22,913 nt of DNA from a virus, in the IMG/VR virus record IMGVR_UViG_3300027747_000700, positions 1 through 22,913 of that record. One strand, given 5' to 3'. Each line of letters starts with the position of its first letter. The first letter of the stretch is position 1. The notes beneath the pieces were generated by a model that was given only the letters and a program-made list of their open reading frames with translations, was not told the origin of the DNA and did not search any database. Below, piece by piece: positions 1 to 6,139 of this stretch. Made by a program: the position numbers and the translations under genes.

Positions 1-22
1 CGAAGGAGGCGAGGAGGAATAA
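1..22 (+). CDS. C-terminal tail of an upstream gene (partial)
   Basis: Reading from base 2, the codons give EGGEEE followed by TAA at 20-22, three bases before the next start. The purine-rich end also supplies the Shine-Dalgarno (GAGGAGG, 11-17) for the next gene, a common arrangement in phage operons. Only six or seven residues are inside the window, so the product is unknown. It is probably the preceding structural gene, but the frame could be coincidental. Confidence 0.35.
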
Positions 23-24
23 TT

Positions 25-333
25 ATGAGCTACGCACCTGTATACAATCCTGTTGTTGCCAATACTAATGATGGCGAGAATATCACGCTTTGCAAGATTC
101 TTGATTCTCAATTTTCTGGAGGAAAAGGCGGGTCTATTGTGGCGGCAACTGGATCTGGTTCTGGAAAATTCTATGCTCTCCAATTTGTAACTAGCGGAAC
201 TCTTTCTGCCTATACTGGCAACCTTACTGGTACTGTTACTGGAGTTACTTTTCCTGCTGGATTTGTGCTTTACGGAACCACCACTGCATTCACAACTGGA
301 TCTGGAACCTCAGTAGTTGCTTACTCATTCTAA
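25..333 (+). CDS. Small Gly/Ser/Thr-rich virion-like protein
   Basis: A 102-residue protein with an excellent ribosome binding site (GAGGAGG about 7 bases before ATG). It is rich in Gly, Ser, Thr and Val, has one Cys, no charged clusters and no membrane segment. Alternating small and beta-branched residues suggest an all-beta fold, as seen in head-decoration, head-fibre or tail accessory proteins of phages. It lies 3 bases upstream of the lectin-like protein, so the two are probably co-expressed late as virion components. I do not recognise a named family; the structural role is inferred from composition and neighbour. Confidence 0.6.
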   Translation: MSYAPVYNPVVANTNDGENITLCKILDSQFSGGKGGSIVAATGSGSGKFYALQFVTSGTLSAYTGNLTGTVTGVTFPAGFVLYGTTTAFTTGSGTSVVAYSF

Positions 334-336
334 ACT

Positions 337-1278
337 ATGCCAAGCCTTTCACTAAAGGCTAGTATCAACTATCCGTTTATTGGGGGTGGCTCTACTCCTC
401 CATACACGCCAAATTACCCTACTGGCCTCACTCCAGCGGTTGATTCTACTTTCAATCAACTTATTGGTTGGTACGATTCTTCAACTGCAAATACTTCATC
501 TATTCTTCTTAATGACGGAAGCGGAAACCCTGTAAGCTCTGGAACAAACGGAGCATATGTAAACACTTGGCAAAATCTTTTCCTTGGTGCAACTCAAGGA
601 GGAACGCATTTGCCAGACATGGCTCAATCTTCATTGGGAAGTCAGCCAACCTATTCTACTTCTAAAAAGTATGGGTTAAATCAGTTGGTCGGAAACTCTC
701 ATCCAGGCATTGTGTTTGATGGATCGGCATCCGCACTTTCTTTATCATCTCAAGCATTGGCAAGCCTTGGAACAACTTTTACTTGGCTTTATTCGTTCCC
801 AGTTTCAACTAGCGTTCAAAGCCCTGTAGTTATTTTTGAGGATCAAGGTACAAACTATGCTAATTTCCCAGAACAAGATTCTGGAAAACCATCTACTTCA
901 ATTAACAATGGAAGTTTGGGTGGAATTACAAGTGCATCTACGGGAGGTGGATACGCAGGAAGCAATAGCCTATCTTTAGCTCAATGTGGTTATGTATCTT
1001 ACTCTGTTAATGCAGTGTACACCAATTCAGTTTATTACAATGGTGTACAATACATTTCTGATGGAATATCAGTAAATCAAAACTTCAATGCATTGAATAG
1101 TAATGCTTTTGTTGGTAGAAATTACGATGCCCCTTGGAATATAATTTCGTTAGGAGGAGACACTTACGCTTCTGTTTTTGGGACTGGCCCGATTGGAGAG
1201 TTTCTATGCTACCAAGGAATGCTCTCTTCTAATGCTGTCAAAACGGCATTGCAGTATCTAATCACTAGGTGGAGTTAA
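337..1278 (+). CDS. Tail fibre / receptor-binding protein with LamG-like lectin fold
   Basis: A 313-residue protein rich in Ser, Asn, Gly and Tyr. From about residue 40 it shows the pattern of concanavalin-like (LamG) domains: IGWYDSS, a region like 'W-N-L' (TWQNLFL), then HPGIVFDGSAS, matching the usual 'P-x-V-x-FDG' strand. The end, IGEFLCYQGMLSS followed by an ALQYLITRW tail, matches the usual 'I-x-E-x-L-x-Y-x-R-x-L ... YL..KW' close of such domains. These domains occur in phage tail spikes, fibres and virion lectins that bind host surface sugars. It begins 3 bases after the previous stop with no clear Shine-Dalgarno, suggesting coupled translation. Family assignment is by pattern only; exact virion position is unknown. 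Confidence 0.6.
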   Translation: MPSLSLKASINYPFIGGGSTPPYTPNYPTGLTPAVDSTFNQLIGWYDSSTANTSSILLNDGSGNPVSSGTNGAYVNTWQNLFLGATQGGTHLPDMAQSSLGSQPTYSTSKKYGLNQLVGNSHPGIVFDGSASALSLSSQALASLGTTFTWLYSFPVSTSVQSPVVIFEDQGTNYANFPEQDSGKPSTSINNGSLGGITSASTGGGYAGSNSLSLAQCGYVSYSVNAVYTNSVYYNGVQYISDGISVNQNFNALNSNAFVGRNYDAPWNIISLGGDTYASVFGTGPIGEFLCYQGMLSSNAVKTALQYLITRWS

Positions 1279-1289
1279 AACCAAGCTAG

Positions 1290-1318
1290 TTGACATAACA
1301 ACTCAAAGCTAATATATA
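1290..1318 (+). promoter_or_regulatory. Sigma70-like promoter TTGACA-17-TATATA
   Basis: A perfect -35 hexamer TTGACA (1290-1295) is followed by a 17-base spacer and TATATA (1313-1318). It lies in the gap after the tail protein. The predicted transcript start would be near 1325, exactly at the ATG of the next gene, so the message would be leaderless or use the internal ATG at 1358. Confidence 0.5.
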
Positions 1319-1324
1319 ACTTAT

Positions 1325-1525
1325 ATGGTTCATCACATTGATACCGCCGCTACAGGGATGATCGGGTTCACAACCCCGATTGCCGCCGCCGCAATTAGCC
1401 TTGATCCCATGCTGGATCTTGAGCTTCGTGTGGCTTCCCTTATTATCGGTATCCTTGTGGGGCTTGCCTCTTTTTGCAAGTTGATCTACGACATCTGGGC
1501 AGATCACAAGAACAGGAACAAATGA
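1325..1525 (+). CDS. Small membrane protein, holin candidate
   Basis: A 66-residue protein with a weak hydrophobic segment at about residues 12-28 (GMIGFTTPIAAAAISL) and a strong one at about 36-58 (ASLIIGILVGLASFCKLIYD), ending in a charged tail (DHKNRNK). Small size, one or two membrane segments and a basic C-terminus are typical of phage holins, which open the inner membrane for endolysin release. It overlaps the next gene, a lipoprotein-like peptide, by ATGA. The endolysin is 2.1 kb downstream and a second candidate holin (3308) sits right beside it, so this one may be an antiholin or another membrane protein. A second ATG at 1358 would shorten it to 55 residues. Confidence 0.5.
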   Translation: MVHHIDTAATGMIGFTTPIAAAAISLDPMLDLELRVASLIIGILVGLASFCKLIYDIWADHKNRNK

Positions 1526-1728
1526 CTCTTTGGGAGAAGCAGTTTTGGATGGGCGTATTTACGCTCCTTTTTATTGCCGTGGTGTTGGGTTTTCTTTGCG
1601 GATGCTCTCATCCTGCTTCGCCAATATCGACTGCTGGTGCGGTTGATAGCCTCTCTGCTATACAAGGGAATCTTTCGGCAGTAGATGGGAAGGCAGTAGT
1701 GGTTGAGGAGTATTTGAGGAGCCACTAA
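1522..1728 (+). CDS. Small lipoprotein-like peptide, o-spanin candidate
   Basis: The ATG at 1522 overlaps the previous stop as ATGA, so I prefer it over an upstream in-frame start. The 68-residue product has a hydrophobic N-terminal segment (residues 9-25) running into LCGC (residues 25-28), an acceptable lipobox with Cys28 as the lipidated residue. After it comes a short Ser/Ala/Val-rich tail without a second membrane segment. Outer-membrane spanins of phages are short lipoproteins of this layout and complete lysis of Gram-negative hosts. The usual partner, an inner-membrane spanin with a periplasmic coiled coil, is not adjacent; the protein at 2904 is a possible but atypical partner. It could also be an unrelated lipoprotein. 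Confidence 0.5.
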   Translation: MTLWEKQFWMGVFTLLFIAVVLGFLCGCSHPASPISTAGAVDSLSAIQGNLSAVDGKAVVVEEYLRSH

Positions 1729-1736
1729 AAATTAGT

Positions 1737-1776
1737 GCTTGCAAGTTGCAAGCTGGTTGCATAGGTTTTTGCCTAT
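1737..1776 (+). repeat. Palindrome plus start-codon hairpin
   Basis: GCTTGCAAGTTGCAAGC (1737-1753) is a perfect inverted repeat with 8-base arms and one central base; it also contains TTGCAAG twice in tandem. Eight bases later ATAGG (1761-1765) can pair with CCTAT (1772-1776) around a T-rich loop, taking in the first two bases of the ATG at 1775. The first looks like a dimeric repressor site; the second could limit translation of the gene that follows. Confidence 0.45.
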
Positions 1777-2119
1777 GAAAACTAAAACAACCGATACGCC
1801 TAGGACAGATGAAAACGCTGTAAGTCATATTGGCTTTTATACTTGTGCTACAGTTCCAGCAGATTTCGCCCGTGAGCTTGAGCGAGAACTTGAGCAAGCA
1901 AAGAGAGATAATGGAATTATCATAACCGCATTTGCGTTGAGAAATTCAGAGTTGAAAGAAAAGGCAGAAGCAGAGGTCGCAAGGCTCCGTGAGGAGAACG
2001 CCGAGCTAAAACAAGGAAAGGTGTTTGTCGATCCCAAATGGATCTACGACCTAGAAACCCAATTAGCAAAAGCCCACGAAGAGCTTTGCCAAGCAGGGAT
2101 ACGAGAATATGGAAACTGA
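1775..2119 (+). CDS. Coiled-coil phage protein with TPRTD / DFARELERE motif
   Basis: A 114-residue protein starting MKTKTTDTPRTDENA, then a variable stretch and DFARELERELEQAK at about residues 29-42. The rest is predicted coiled coil (repeated E/A/K/L heptads). This 'TPRTD...DFARxLERE' layout recurs in many small phage proteins of unknown function, which is why I chose ATG 1775 rather than an upstream TTG at 1739. There is no Shine-Dalgarno; the start lies at the edge of a small hairpin. It overlaps the next gene by 11 bases and shares with it an exact 21-base segment within the coiled coil. The function is unknown. Confidence 0.65.
   Translation: MKTKTTDTPRTDENAVSHIGFYTCATVPADFARELERELEQAKRDNGIIITAFALRNSELKEKAEAEVARLREENAELKQGKVFVDPKWIYDLETQLAKAHEELCQAGIREYGN
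1973..1993 (+). repeat. 21-base exact repeat, copy 1
   Basis: The 21 bases at 1973-1993 recur identically at 2313-2333. Both copies are in the coding frame of a coiled coil and encode EVARLRE. Exact identity at synonymous positions suggests recent duplication or recombination between neighbouring genes. Confidence 0.85.
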
Positions 2120-2783
2120 TAAGAAATTACCAAAAGCTAATAAAACAGAATTATTACCTACCGATAGTATGTCAACTAACGCAGACAATACAATAATGAC
2201 AACGACCATTAACACCACCAACGAGGTCGCCACGCCTAGCGTAGATGAATTAGATTACAACCAAGAAATTAAATCTTATCGAATCTGGGATTTAGCCAGA
2301 GAGCTTGAACGCGAGGTCGCAAGGCTCCGTGAGCTTCTTAACCGAGCGATTGAGATTGCGGATGAATCATGGGATGCAGAGGGATATGTTCCAATGGAAT
2401 TTGAAGATCGTTTGCAAGCAATCAAAGATGAACTGGTACGATTCGCTCCCACTCCAGAGGAACCAGAAAACGATTGGAAATGCCCGCATTGTGGTAGCAC
2501 TTCGGGAACTTATTTCAGCCGCATAGAACCTATGGGCGACATCTGTGAGGATTGTGGCATAAATGTTGATGATGAACCTTTCACTAAAGAATTAGTGATT
2601 GGCGAGATCATTAAGGATCTCAACAAAATTGGAGATGGGAATAAAGGGTCAGTAGATTTCAGATGGGCTATGCTAAAAACAGCTTATGCGATTGAATACC
2701 TCCGCGACGAGATCCAGAAGCTAAAAACACAAACTCACTACCATCACGAATCCTATTGCCGTAAGTGCAAAGAACCTAAATGA
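2109..2783 (+). CDS. Coiled-coil plus zinc-ribbon protein
   Basis: A 224-residue protein. The first 45 residues are polar and low complexity (many Thr and Asn). Residues about 58-80 form a coiled coil (LARELEREVARLRELL) related to the preceding gene. At about residues 125-152 there is a zinc-ribbon-like unit, CPHCGS followed by CEDCG about 20 residues later. The C-terminus has a second small Cys/His group (HYHHESYCRKCKEP). It overlaps the previous gene by 11 bases. Zinc ribbons usually bind nucleic acid or protein. No family is recognised, and the function is unknown. Internal ATG codons in the Thr-rich leader are alternative starts. Confidence 0.6.
   Translation: METDKKLPKANKTELLPTDSMSTNADNTIMTTTINTTNEVATPSVDELDYNQEIKSYRIWDLARELEREVARLRELLNRAIEIADESWDAEGYVPMEFEDRLQAIKDELVRFAPTPEEPENDWKCPHCGSTSGTYFSRIEPMGDICEDCGINVDDEPFTKELVIGEIIKDLNKIGDGNKGSVDFRWAMLKTAYAIEYLRDEIQKLKTQTHYHHESYCRKCKEPK
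2313..2333 (+). repeat. 21-base exact repeat, copy 2
   Basis: This is identical to 1973-1993 and in the same relative frame (EVARLRE). The surrounding codons (GAGCTTGA.CG.GA) also resemble the upstream gene at 1873-1885, so a longer coiled-coil segment may have been duplicated. Confidence 0.85.
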
Positions 2784-2785
2784 AC

Positions 2786-2842
2786 TTATACCCAATATGG
2801 TATAAATACCTAAAAAACTACCATATTATACCCGATATGGTA
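2786..2842 (+). repeat. Two operator-like 17-base direct repeats
   Basis: TTATACCCAATATGGTA (2786-2802) and TTATACCCGATATGGTA (2826-2842) differ at one base and begin exactly 40 bases apart, close to four helical turns. The second is extended to an inverted repeat, ACCATAT (2820-2826) with ATATGGT (2835-2841). They fill the 120-base gap before the gene at 2904. This is the usual look of a paired repressor or activator site. A TTGAGT (2867-2872), 17 bases, TATAAG (2890-2895) promoter-like pair lies downstream. Confidence 0.55.
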
Positions 2843-2903
2843 CTTATGGTTCTATTTCAAAACTACTTGAGTTAGTTGGTTATAGGTGGTATAAGGGGGC
2901 TTG

Positions 2904-3332
2904 ATGAAACGCACTCTACTAGCCCTCATGCTTCTCACCACCCCATCTATGGTGGCTACCACCATTACCAAGGCAGACATCATTGCCACAGTCGAGCATC
3001 AGAGGAAGCTCGTCCATGATGCTCAGAATCAAGCTGATATTGCCAAGAAAGAGCTTATAGTAGTGCAGGATGGTATCAATGCCCAGACCGCCAAGTTGCA
3101 CGATACTGAGGCTCGTCTAGCTATAGTCACCAAGGAGAGGGACTCTGCCTTGCATCATCTACACCTCCTCCTTTCCATTTGTTCCTCACTAGCCGGAGCT
3201 ATCGGTTTCATGGTAGCTATCCGCTTCGCTTCATTCCTACCCCCTAATTTGATTGCCTATGAGTTCCTCTTCGCTAGTGGTATCGGAATCGTCGTTGGAG
3301 GACTCGCATGGGCAATTCTCGGTCATCTGTAA
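2904..3332 (+). CDS. Exported coiled-coil membrane protein
   Basis: The start is taken at ATG 2904 (142 residues) behind AGGGGG, rather than the TTG one codon upstream. The N-terminus (MKRTLLALMLLTTPSMVATT) looks like a signal peptide or signal anchor. Residues about 25-85 form a charged coiled coil, and two hydrophobic segments follow at about 89-111 (LLLSICSSLAGAIGFMVAI) and 118-141. The layout suggests a periplasmic helical region anchored by a hairpin of membrane helices. It sits in the lysis region, overlapping the next membrane protein by 25 bases. It could be an unusual inner-membrane spanin or another lysis or envelope factor; no family is recognised. Confidence 0.6.
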   Translation: MKRTLLALMLLTTPSMVATTITKADIIATVEHQRKLVHDAQNQADIAKKELIVVQDGINAQTAKLHDTEARLAIVTKERDSALHHLHLLLSICSSLAGAIGFMVAIRFASFLPPNLIAYEFLFASGIGIVVGGLAWAILGHL

Positions 3333-3676
3333 TCAAGGAGAAGCTGGAACAGAAGCCGCTGGACAGCAAAAAGTGTCTTTATGCGATATTCGGCTCTGCC
3401 TGTGTCCTAGTTGTTTTTGCTACTTCTGCGTTCCTAATTCTCAGCCACTCCGAACAGGCAAAGGAGATCGTAGAACTAGCCAATTTGGTTGTGATGTTCT
3501 TCGGTGCGGTTGTGACGACTCTAATCACGGGGACAGCGGCTATGGATTGGAAGGCAATGTCTGTCCTCCAACACACGGATGAAGACCAGAAGATAGACTC
3601 AAACGCTGAGGCTCCAGAGGTGGAGGTGAATCAGCGAGTTGTAAAGCCACGCTACTTTGATTCAAATGACAGATAG
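3308..3676 (+). CDS. Two-helix membrane protein, best holin candidate
   Basis: A 122-residue protein with a strong Shine-Dalgarno GGAGGA (3298-3303) inside the previous gene. A basic N-terminus (residues 1-22) is followed by membrane segments at about 24-46 (YAIFGSACVLVVFATSAFLI) and 57-77 (LANLVVMFFGAVVTTLITG). A long acidic and polar tail ends the protein. It overlaps the endolysin start by 11 bases. Two membrane helices, small size and direct coupling to an endolysin are the classical holin context. I see no diagnostic holin motif, so the role is inferred. Confidence 0.6.
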   Translation: MGNSRSSVIKEKLEQKPLDSKKCLYAIFGSACVLVVFATSAFLILSHSEQAKEIVELANLVVMFFGAVVTTLITGTAAMDWKAMSVLQHTDEDQKIDSNAEAPEVEVNQRVVKPRYFDSNDR

Positions 3677-4097
3677 ATTTAAGAACGAGATCATACCTTG
3701 GATCTTTAAGTGGGAGGGAACAACCTACGAGAATGACGAAAGTGACCCAGGTGGAGCTACACGATACGGAATCGACCAGCGTAGTCACCCTCACGTTGAC
3801 ATCAAAAACTTAACTGCTGAACAAGCTACAGGTATTTATTGGACGGAGTATTGCAATCTTCATTGCAATGAGTACGCCCCTCAGTTTGATTGGATATTTT
3901 TTAATTGCTGTGTGAATTGCGGAGTCGGGAGAGCTACAAAGATCAAGGCTCAGTCTGGAATCAATGGTTCTAAATTTTTAGATATACAAGAATCATTTTA
4001 CAAATCACTTGCTGAATCTCGTCCTTCTTCAAAGAAATACTTGAAAGGATGGTTGGCTAGGACTGAAGATTTAAGGAAAGTTACAGGACTAGCCTAG
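3666..4097 (+). CDS. Endolysin, GH108-type N-acetylmuramidase
   Basis: With ATG 3666 as start the product has 143 residues, somewhat shorter than usual for the family. The GH108 (Glyco_hydro_108) signature is clear: KWEGTTYENDESDPGGATRY at residues 15-34, where Glu17 is the expected catalytic acid, then YGI. Next come LTAEQATGIYWTEYC (49-63), FDWIFFNCCVNCGVGRA (74-90), matching the family 'FD...N.G...A' block, and KGWLARTEDLR (127-137), matching the usual 'GW..R...L'. The enzyme cleaves the glycan backbone of peptidoglycan during lysis. No signal peptide is seen, so release should depend on a holin; the membrane protein immediately upstream overlaps it. A TTG three codons upstream is a less likely start. 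Confidence 0.88.
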   Translation: MTDRFKNEIIPWIFKWEGTTYENDESDPGGATRYGIDQRSHPHVDIKNLTAEQATGIYWTEYCNLHCNEYAPQFDWIFFNCCVNCGVGRATKIKAQSGINGSKFLDIQESFYKSLAESRPSSKKYLKGWLARTEDLRKVTGLA

Positions 4098-4163
4098 TTA
4101 GAAGCACCTTCGGTGGGAATTTTACTGATCTTGGTTTTTGCGTCAAGACTTTTTGTGTTACGA

Positions 4164-4194
4164 AATTGTAACAATTCTTTTATTGCTGTATGAT
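4164..4194 (+). promoter_or_regulatory. Promoter overlapping a palindromic operator
   Basis: TTGTAA (4166-4171), a 17-base spacer and TATGAT (4189-4194) make a good sigma70-like promoter. The -35 lies inside a perfect palindrome, AATTGTAACAATT (4164-4176), the expected position for a repressor site. The predicted start is near 4201, about 18 bases before the ATG at 4219 and at the head of the recombination gene cluster. The 4098-4163 stretch has no other clear feature. Confidence 0.5.
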
Positions 4195-4218
4195 GATTCA
4201 TGCGTATTCTCATCATCC

Positions 4219-4362
4219 ATGATCACACCAGCGCAATCCCCGATGAGTCCAGAGGAGAAGGTACAGCTTCTTCTTGATACACTAGAATCACTCCGGGCAA
4301 CTTTAGACGAAGCAATTTCCTATATCGACGACTCAATGATTGAGGCAGACGATAGAGGATAA
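4219..4362 (+). CDS. Small acidic helical protein
   Basis: A 47-residue product from ATG 4219 (MITPAQSPMSPEEKV...). An in-frame TTG at 4138 would add 27 residues but lies upstream of the predicted promoter, so I reject it. The protein is acidic and almost entirely helical by composition (LLLDTLESLRATLDEAI). It is the first gene after the candidate promoter and precedes a small membrane protein by 16 bases. No family is recognised and the function is unknown. Confidence 0.5.
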   Translation: MITPAQSPMSPEEKVQLLLDTLESLRATLDEAISYIDDSMIEADDRG

Positions 4363-4378
4363 ACCAAACCAACCAACA

Positions 4379-4636
4379 ATGAAAAAAAACGCAAAGCTAG
4401 TAGATCCAGTCAACTACCCCAACTATGGGGACAACGAGGCTAAAAACCTAAACAAGAAGCCCTGCAAGAAGACTTGCGAGGCTAATGAACCTACTGAGTT
4501 CCGTATCGTTTGGGATCACGAAATCAGCCAGAAGATATTTGAGCTTGAGGCCAAGATCCTCACCTACACACTAATCGGTGCGGCAACTCTATTTGTATCA
4601 ATCTGCAATCTTTTTGCTTTAATCCTAAACAAGTAA
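4379..4636 (+). CDS. Small C-terminally anchored membrane protein
   Basis: An 85-residue protein starting MKKNAKLVDPVNYPNYG after an A/C-rich leader (AACCAACAATG) with no Shine-Dalgarno. An upstream in-frame TTG exists but overlaps the previous gene and gives an implausible leader. The N-terminal two thirds are polar and basic with a small Cys pair (KKPCKKTC). Residues about 62-83 form one membrane helix (LTYTLIGAATLFVSICNLFA). Its TAA overlaps the ATG of the annealing protein by one base (TAATG). A tail-anchored topology is likely. No function is recognised. Confidence 0.55.
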   Translation: MKKNAKLVDPVNYPNYGDNEAKNLNKKPCKKTCEANEPTEFRIVWDHEISQKIFELEAKILTYTLIGAATLFVSICNLFALILNK

Positions 4637-5373
4637 TGGAACAAGAAATCATAGACCTTCCTCAAGTGAAGGCTTATTCCGAGGCTTTAGTATCCGCTAT
4701 TGGTGAACTATCCAATGTGCCAAAGACTGCATCTAATCCTTACTTCAAGTCAAAGTATGCTCCTCTGGATGCAATCGTTGATGCAACTCGACCTGTTCTA
4801 GCAAAGCATGGGTTAGCAGTAATGCAACAACCCATCTTCATGGAGGGAACCGCTGGTGTCGAGACTACAATTCTTCACAAGGAAGGATATAGCACAACCT
4901 CTACCCTTCTGCTTCCATTGAAGGATCAGTCCCCACAAGGAGTGGGATCTGCCATCACCTACGCCCGCCGTTATGCCCTAGCCGCTGTGCTTGGACTTGC
5001 GACCGAGGAAGACGATGATGGTAATGTGGGGACTGGTCTTTCTAAAAAGGAAGAAGCCAAGCCAGCAAAGTCTCCTGTGAGGGAGGTTAGCAAGGAAGAC
5101 GTTAAGGCCACGGCAACGTGGAAAAACTTGGAGATCACCAACATAAAAGAAATTCAAGGCAAGAAGAGCGTGTTCTATTGCGTGGAGTTTGACGGGAAGG
5201 CAGAGGCTCTCACGTTTGACAAAAAGCTATTCACTACTGCAAATGAATTGTCTTTAGAGAAAGTAGATGCTGGAGTAGCACCAGGGAAGAACGATCCCTC
5301 CAAGTGGCAGTTGATCAGTCTTGTTCCTACTAATGGGGCAAAGGCAAATATCACAACTGATGAAAAAGCCTAA
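4636..5373 (+). CDS. erf: ERF-family single-strand annealing protein
   Basis: A 245-residue protein of the ERF superfamily (phage P22 Erf relatives). Family hallmarks are the N-terminal helix region with 'P..ASNPYFKSKYAPLDAI' at about 31-46, LAKHGLAVMQQP (54-65), then GVGSAITYARRYALAAVLGL at about 102-121 and EEDDDGN directly after. It anneals complementary single strands during phage recombination or genome circularisation. A Lys/Ala/Pro-rich linker (about 138-160) leads to a C-terminal domain of about 85 residues that probably mediates partner binding. A matching 5'-3' or processing nuclease is encoded at 16146. TAATG coupling to the previous gene and a 14-base overlap with the next place it in one operon. 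Confidence 0.88.
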   Translation: MEQEIIDLPQVKAYSEALVSAIGELSNVPKTASNPYFKSKYAPLDAIVDATRPVLAKHGLAVMQQPIFMEGTAGVETTILHKEGYSTTSTLLLPLKDQSPQGVGSAITYARRYALAAVLGLATEEDDDGNVGTGLSKKEEAKPAKSPVREVSKEDVKATATWKNLEITNIKEIQGKKSVFYCVEFDGKAEALTFDKKLFTTANELSLEKVDAGVAPGKNDPSKWQLISLVPTNGAKANITTDEKA

Positions 5374-6139
5374 ATCCAAGAAAAAGGGGGTGGCGAAAGC
5401 CGCCCCCCATATTGGAACAAAATATGAACGCTTCCTCGCAGTATCCTGTAGCCACGGAAAGTACGCTGACCCTACTGCAATATCTGCCGTACTTGCCATG
5501 CGAGACAAATGGAAGCCGACGATATGTGTGCATCTGGGTGATTGGTGCGATACCACAGCCTTTAGGTCAGGTGCGGCTGGAAGTAGTGATGAATCGGAGC
5601 CAGTTGCCCCAGACATCGACGGAGGAATTGCATTCCTTAGAGAGCTACGACCAACTCATGTGCTGGACGGAAACCATGAAGACCGCATTCCCAGACTGCT
5701 TAATTCAAATAACGCACTCGTCGCATACGCCGCCCAGCAAGCCACTAACTTCATTGATGAGTCGTTTGTCAAGATCGGTTGCCGAAGGATTCCTTATACT
5801 GGAGTTTTTCAACAGCTTGTTGTGGGAGATGTTACGTTCACTCATGGAACAATCTATAATGAAAATGCGGCTAGAGATATGGCAGAGATGTACGGAGGCA
5901 AAGTCATTTTTGGTCACACACATCGCTCGCAAATTGGGGAAGGACGCACATTCAAAGAAAGCACAGGATATTGCGTGGGGACGCTTACGAGGAGAGGTGA
6001 AATGGATTATGCGAAAGCACGGAGAGCAACTCTCGGATGGAGGCAAGGAATAGCTTATGGAGAGATTAGCCCAAAGGATTCAGCCGTGTGGCTTCTCACT
6101 AGAAGCGAGTTTAATCAAGAATGGAGGTTGCCACTATGA
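5360..6139 (+). CDS. Calcineurin-like metallophosphoesterase
   Basis: The start at ATG 5360 gives 259 residues and a 14-base overlap with the annealing protein. The metallophosphoesterase blocks are in order: C30-S-H32 (VSCSHGKY), GDWCD 60-64, GNHED 104-108, THG 161-163 and FGHTHR 184-189. These bind two metals and hydrolyse phosphodiesters or phosphomonoesters. The first block normally reads D-x-H; here the Asp position is Cys30, which may be a subfamily trait or alter metal use. The N-terminus is basic (KKPKSKKKG), suggesting nucleic-acid contact. The neighbours suggest a role in DNA end processing or nucleotide metabolism; the substrate is unknown. Confidence 0.82.
   Translation: MKKPKSKKKGVAKAAPHIGTKYERFLAVSCSHGKYADPTAISAVLAMRDKWKPTICVHLGDWCDTTAFRSGAAGSSDESEPVAPDIDGGIAFLRELRPTHVLDGNHEDRIPRLLNSNNALVAYAAQQATNFIDESFVKIGCRRIPYTGVFQQLVVGDVTFTHGTIYNENAARDMAEMYGGKVIFGHTHRSQIGEGRTFKESTGYCVGTLTRRGEMDYAKARRATLGWRQGIAYGEISPKDSAVWLLTRSEFNQEWRLPL

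Noticed and set aside
3253-3582. 109-residue frame overlapping two membrane-protein genes
   Set aside because: Its translation is Cys- and Gly-rich without pattern and it overlaps two better-supported, coupled genes.
4103-4125. Short hairpin (CACC, TTC, GGTG) after the endolysin as a terminator
   Set aside because: Only four base pairs with a three-base loop and no proper T-run; too weak to call.
5412-6053. Long rightward frame inside the phosphoesterase gene
   Set aside because: It lies fully within a gene with clear catalytic motifs in another frame; its translation has no family-like pattern.
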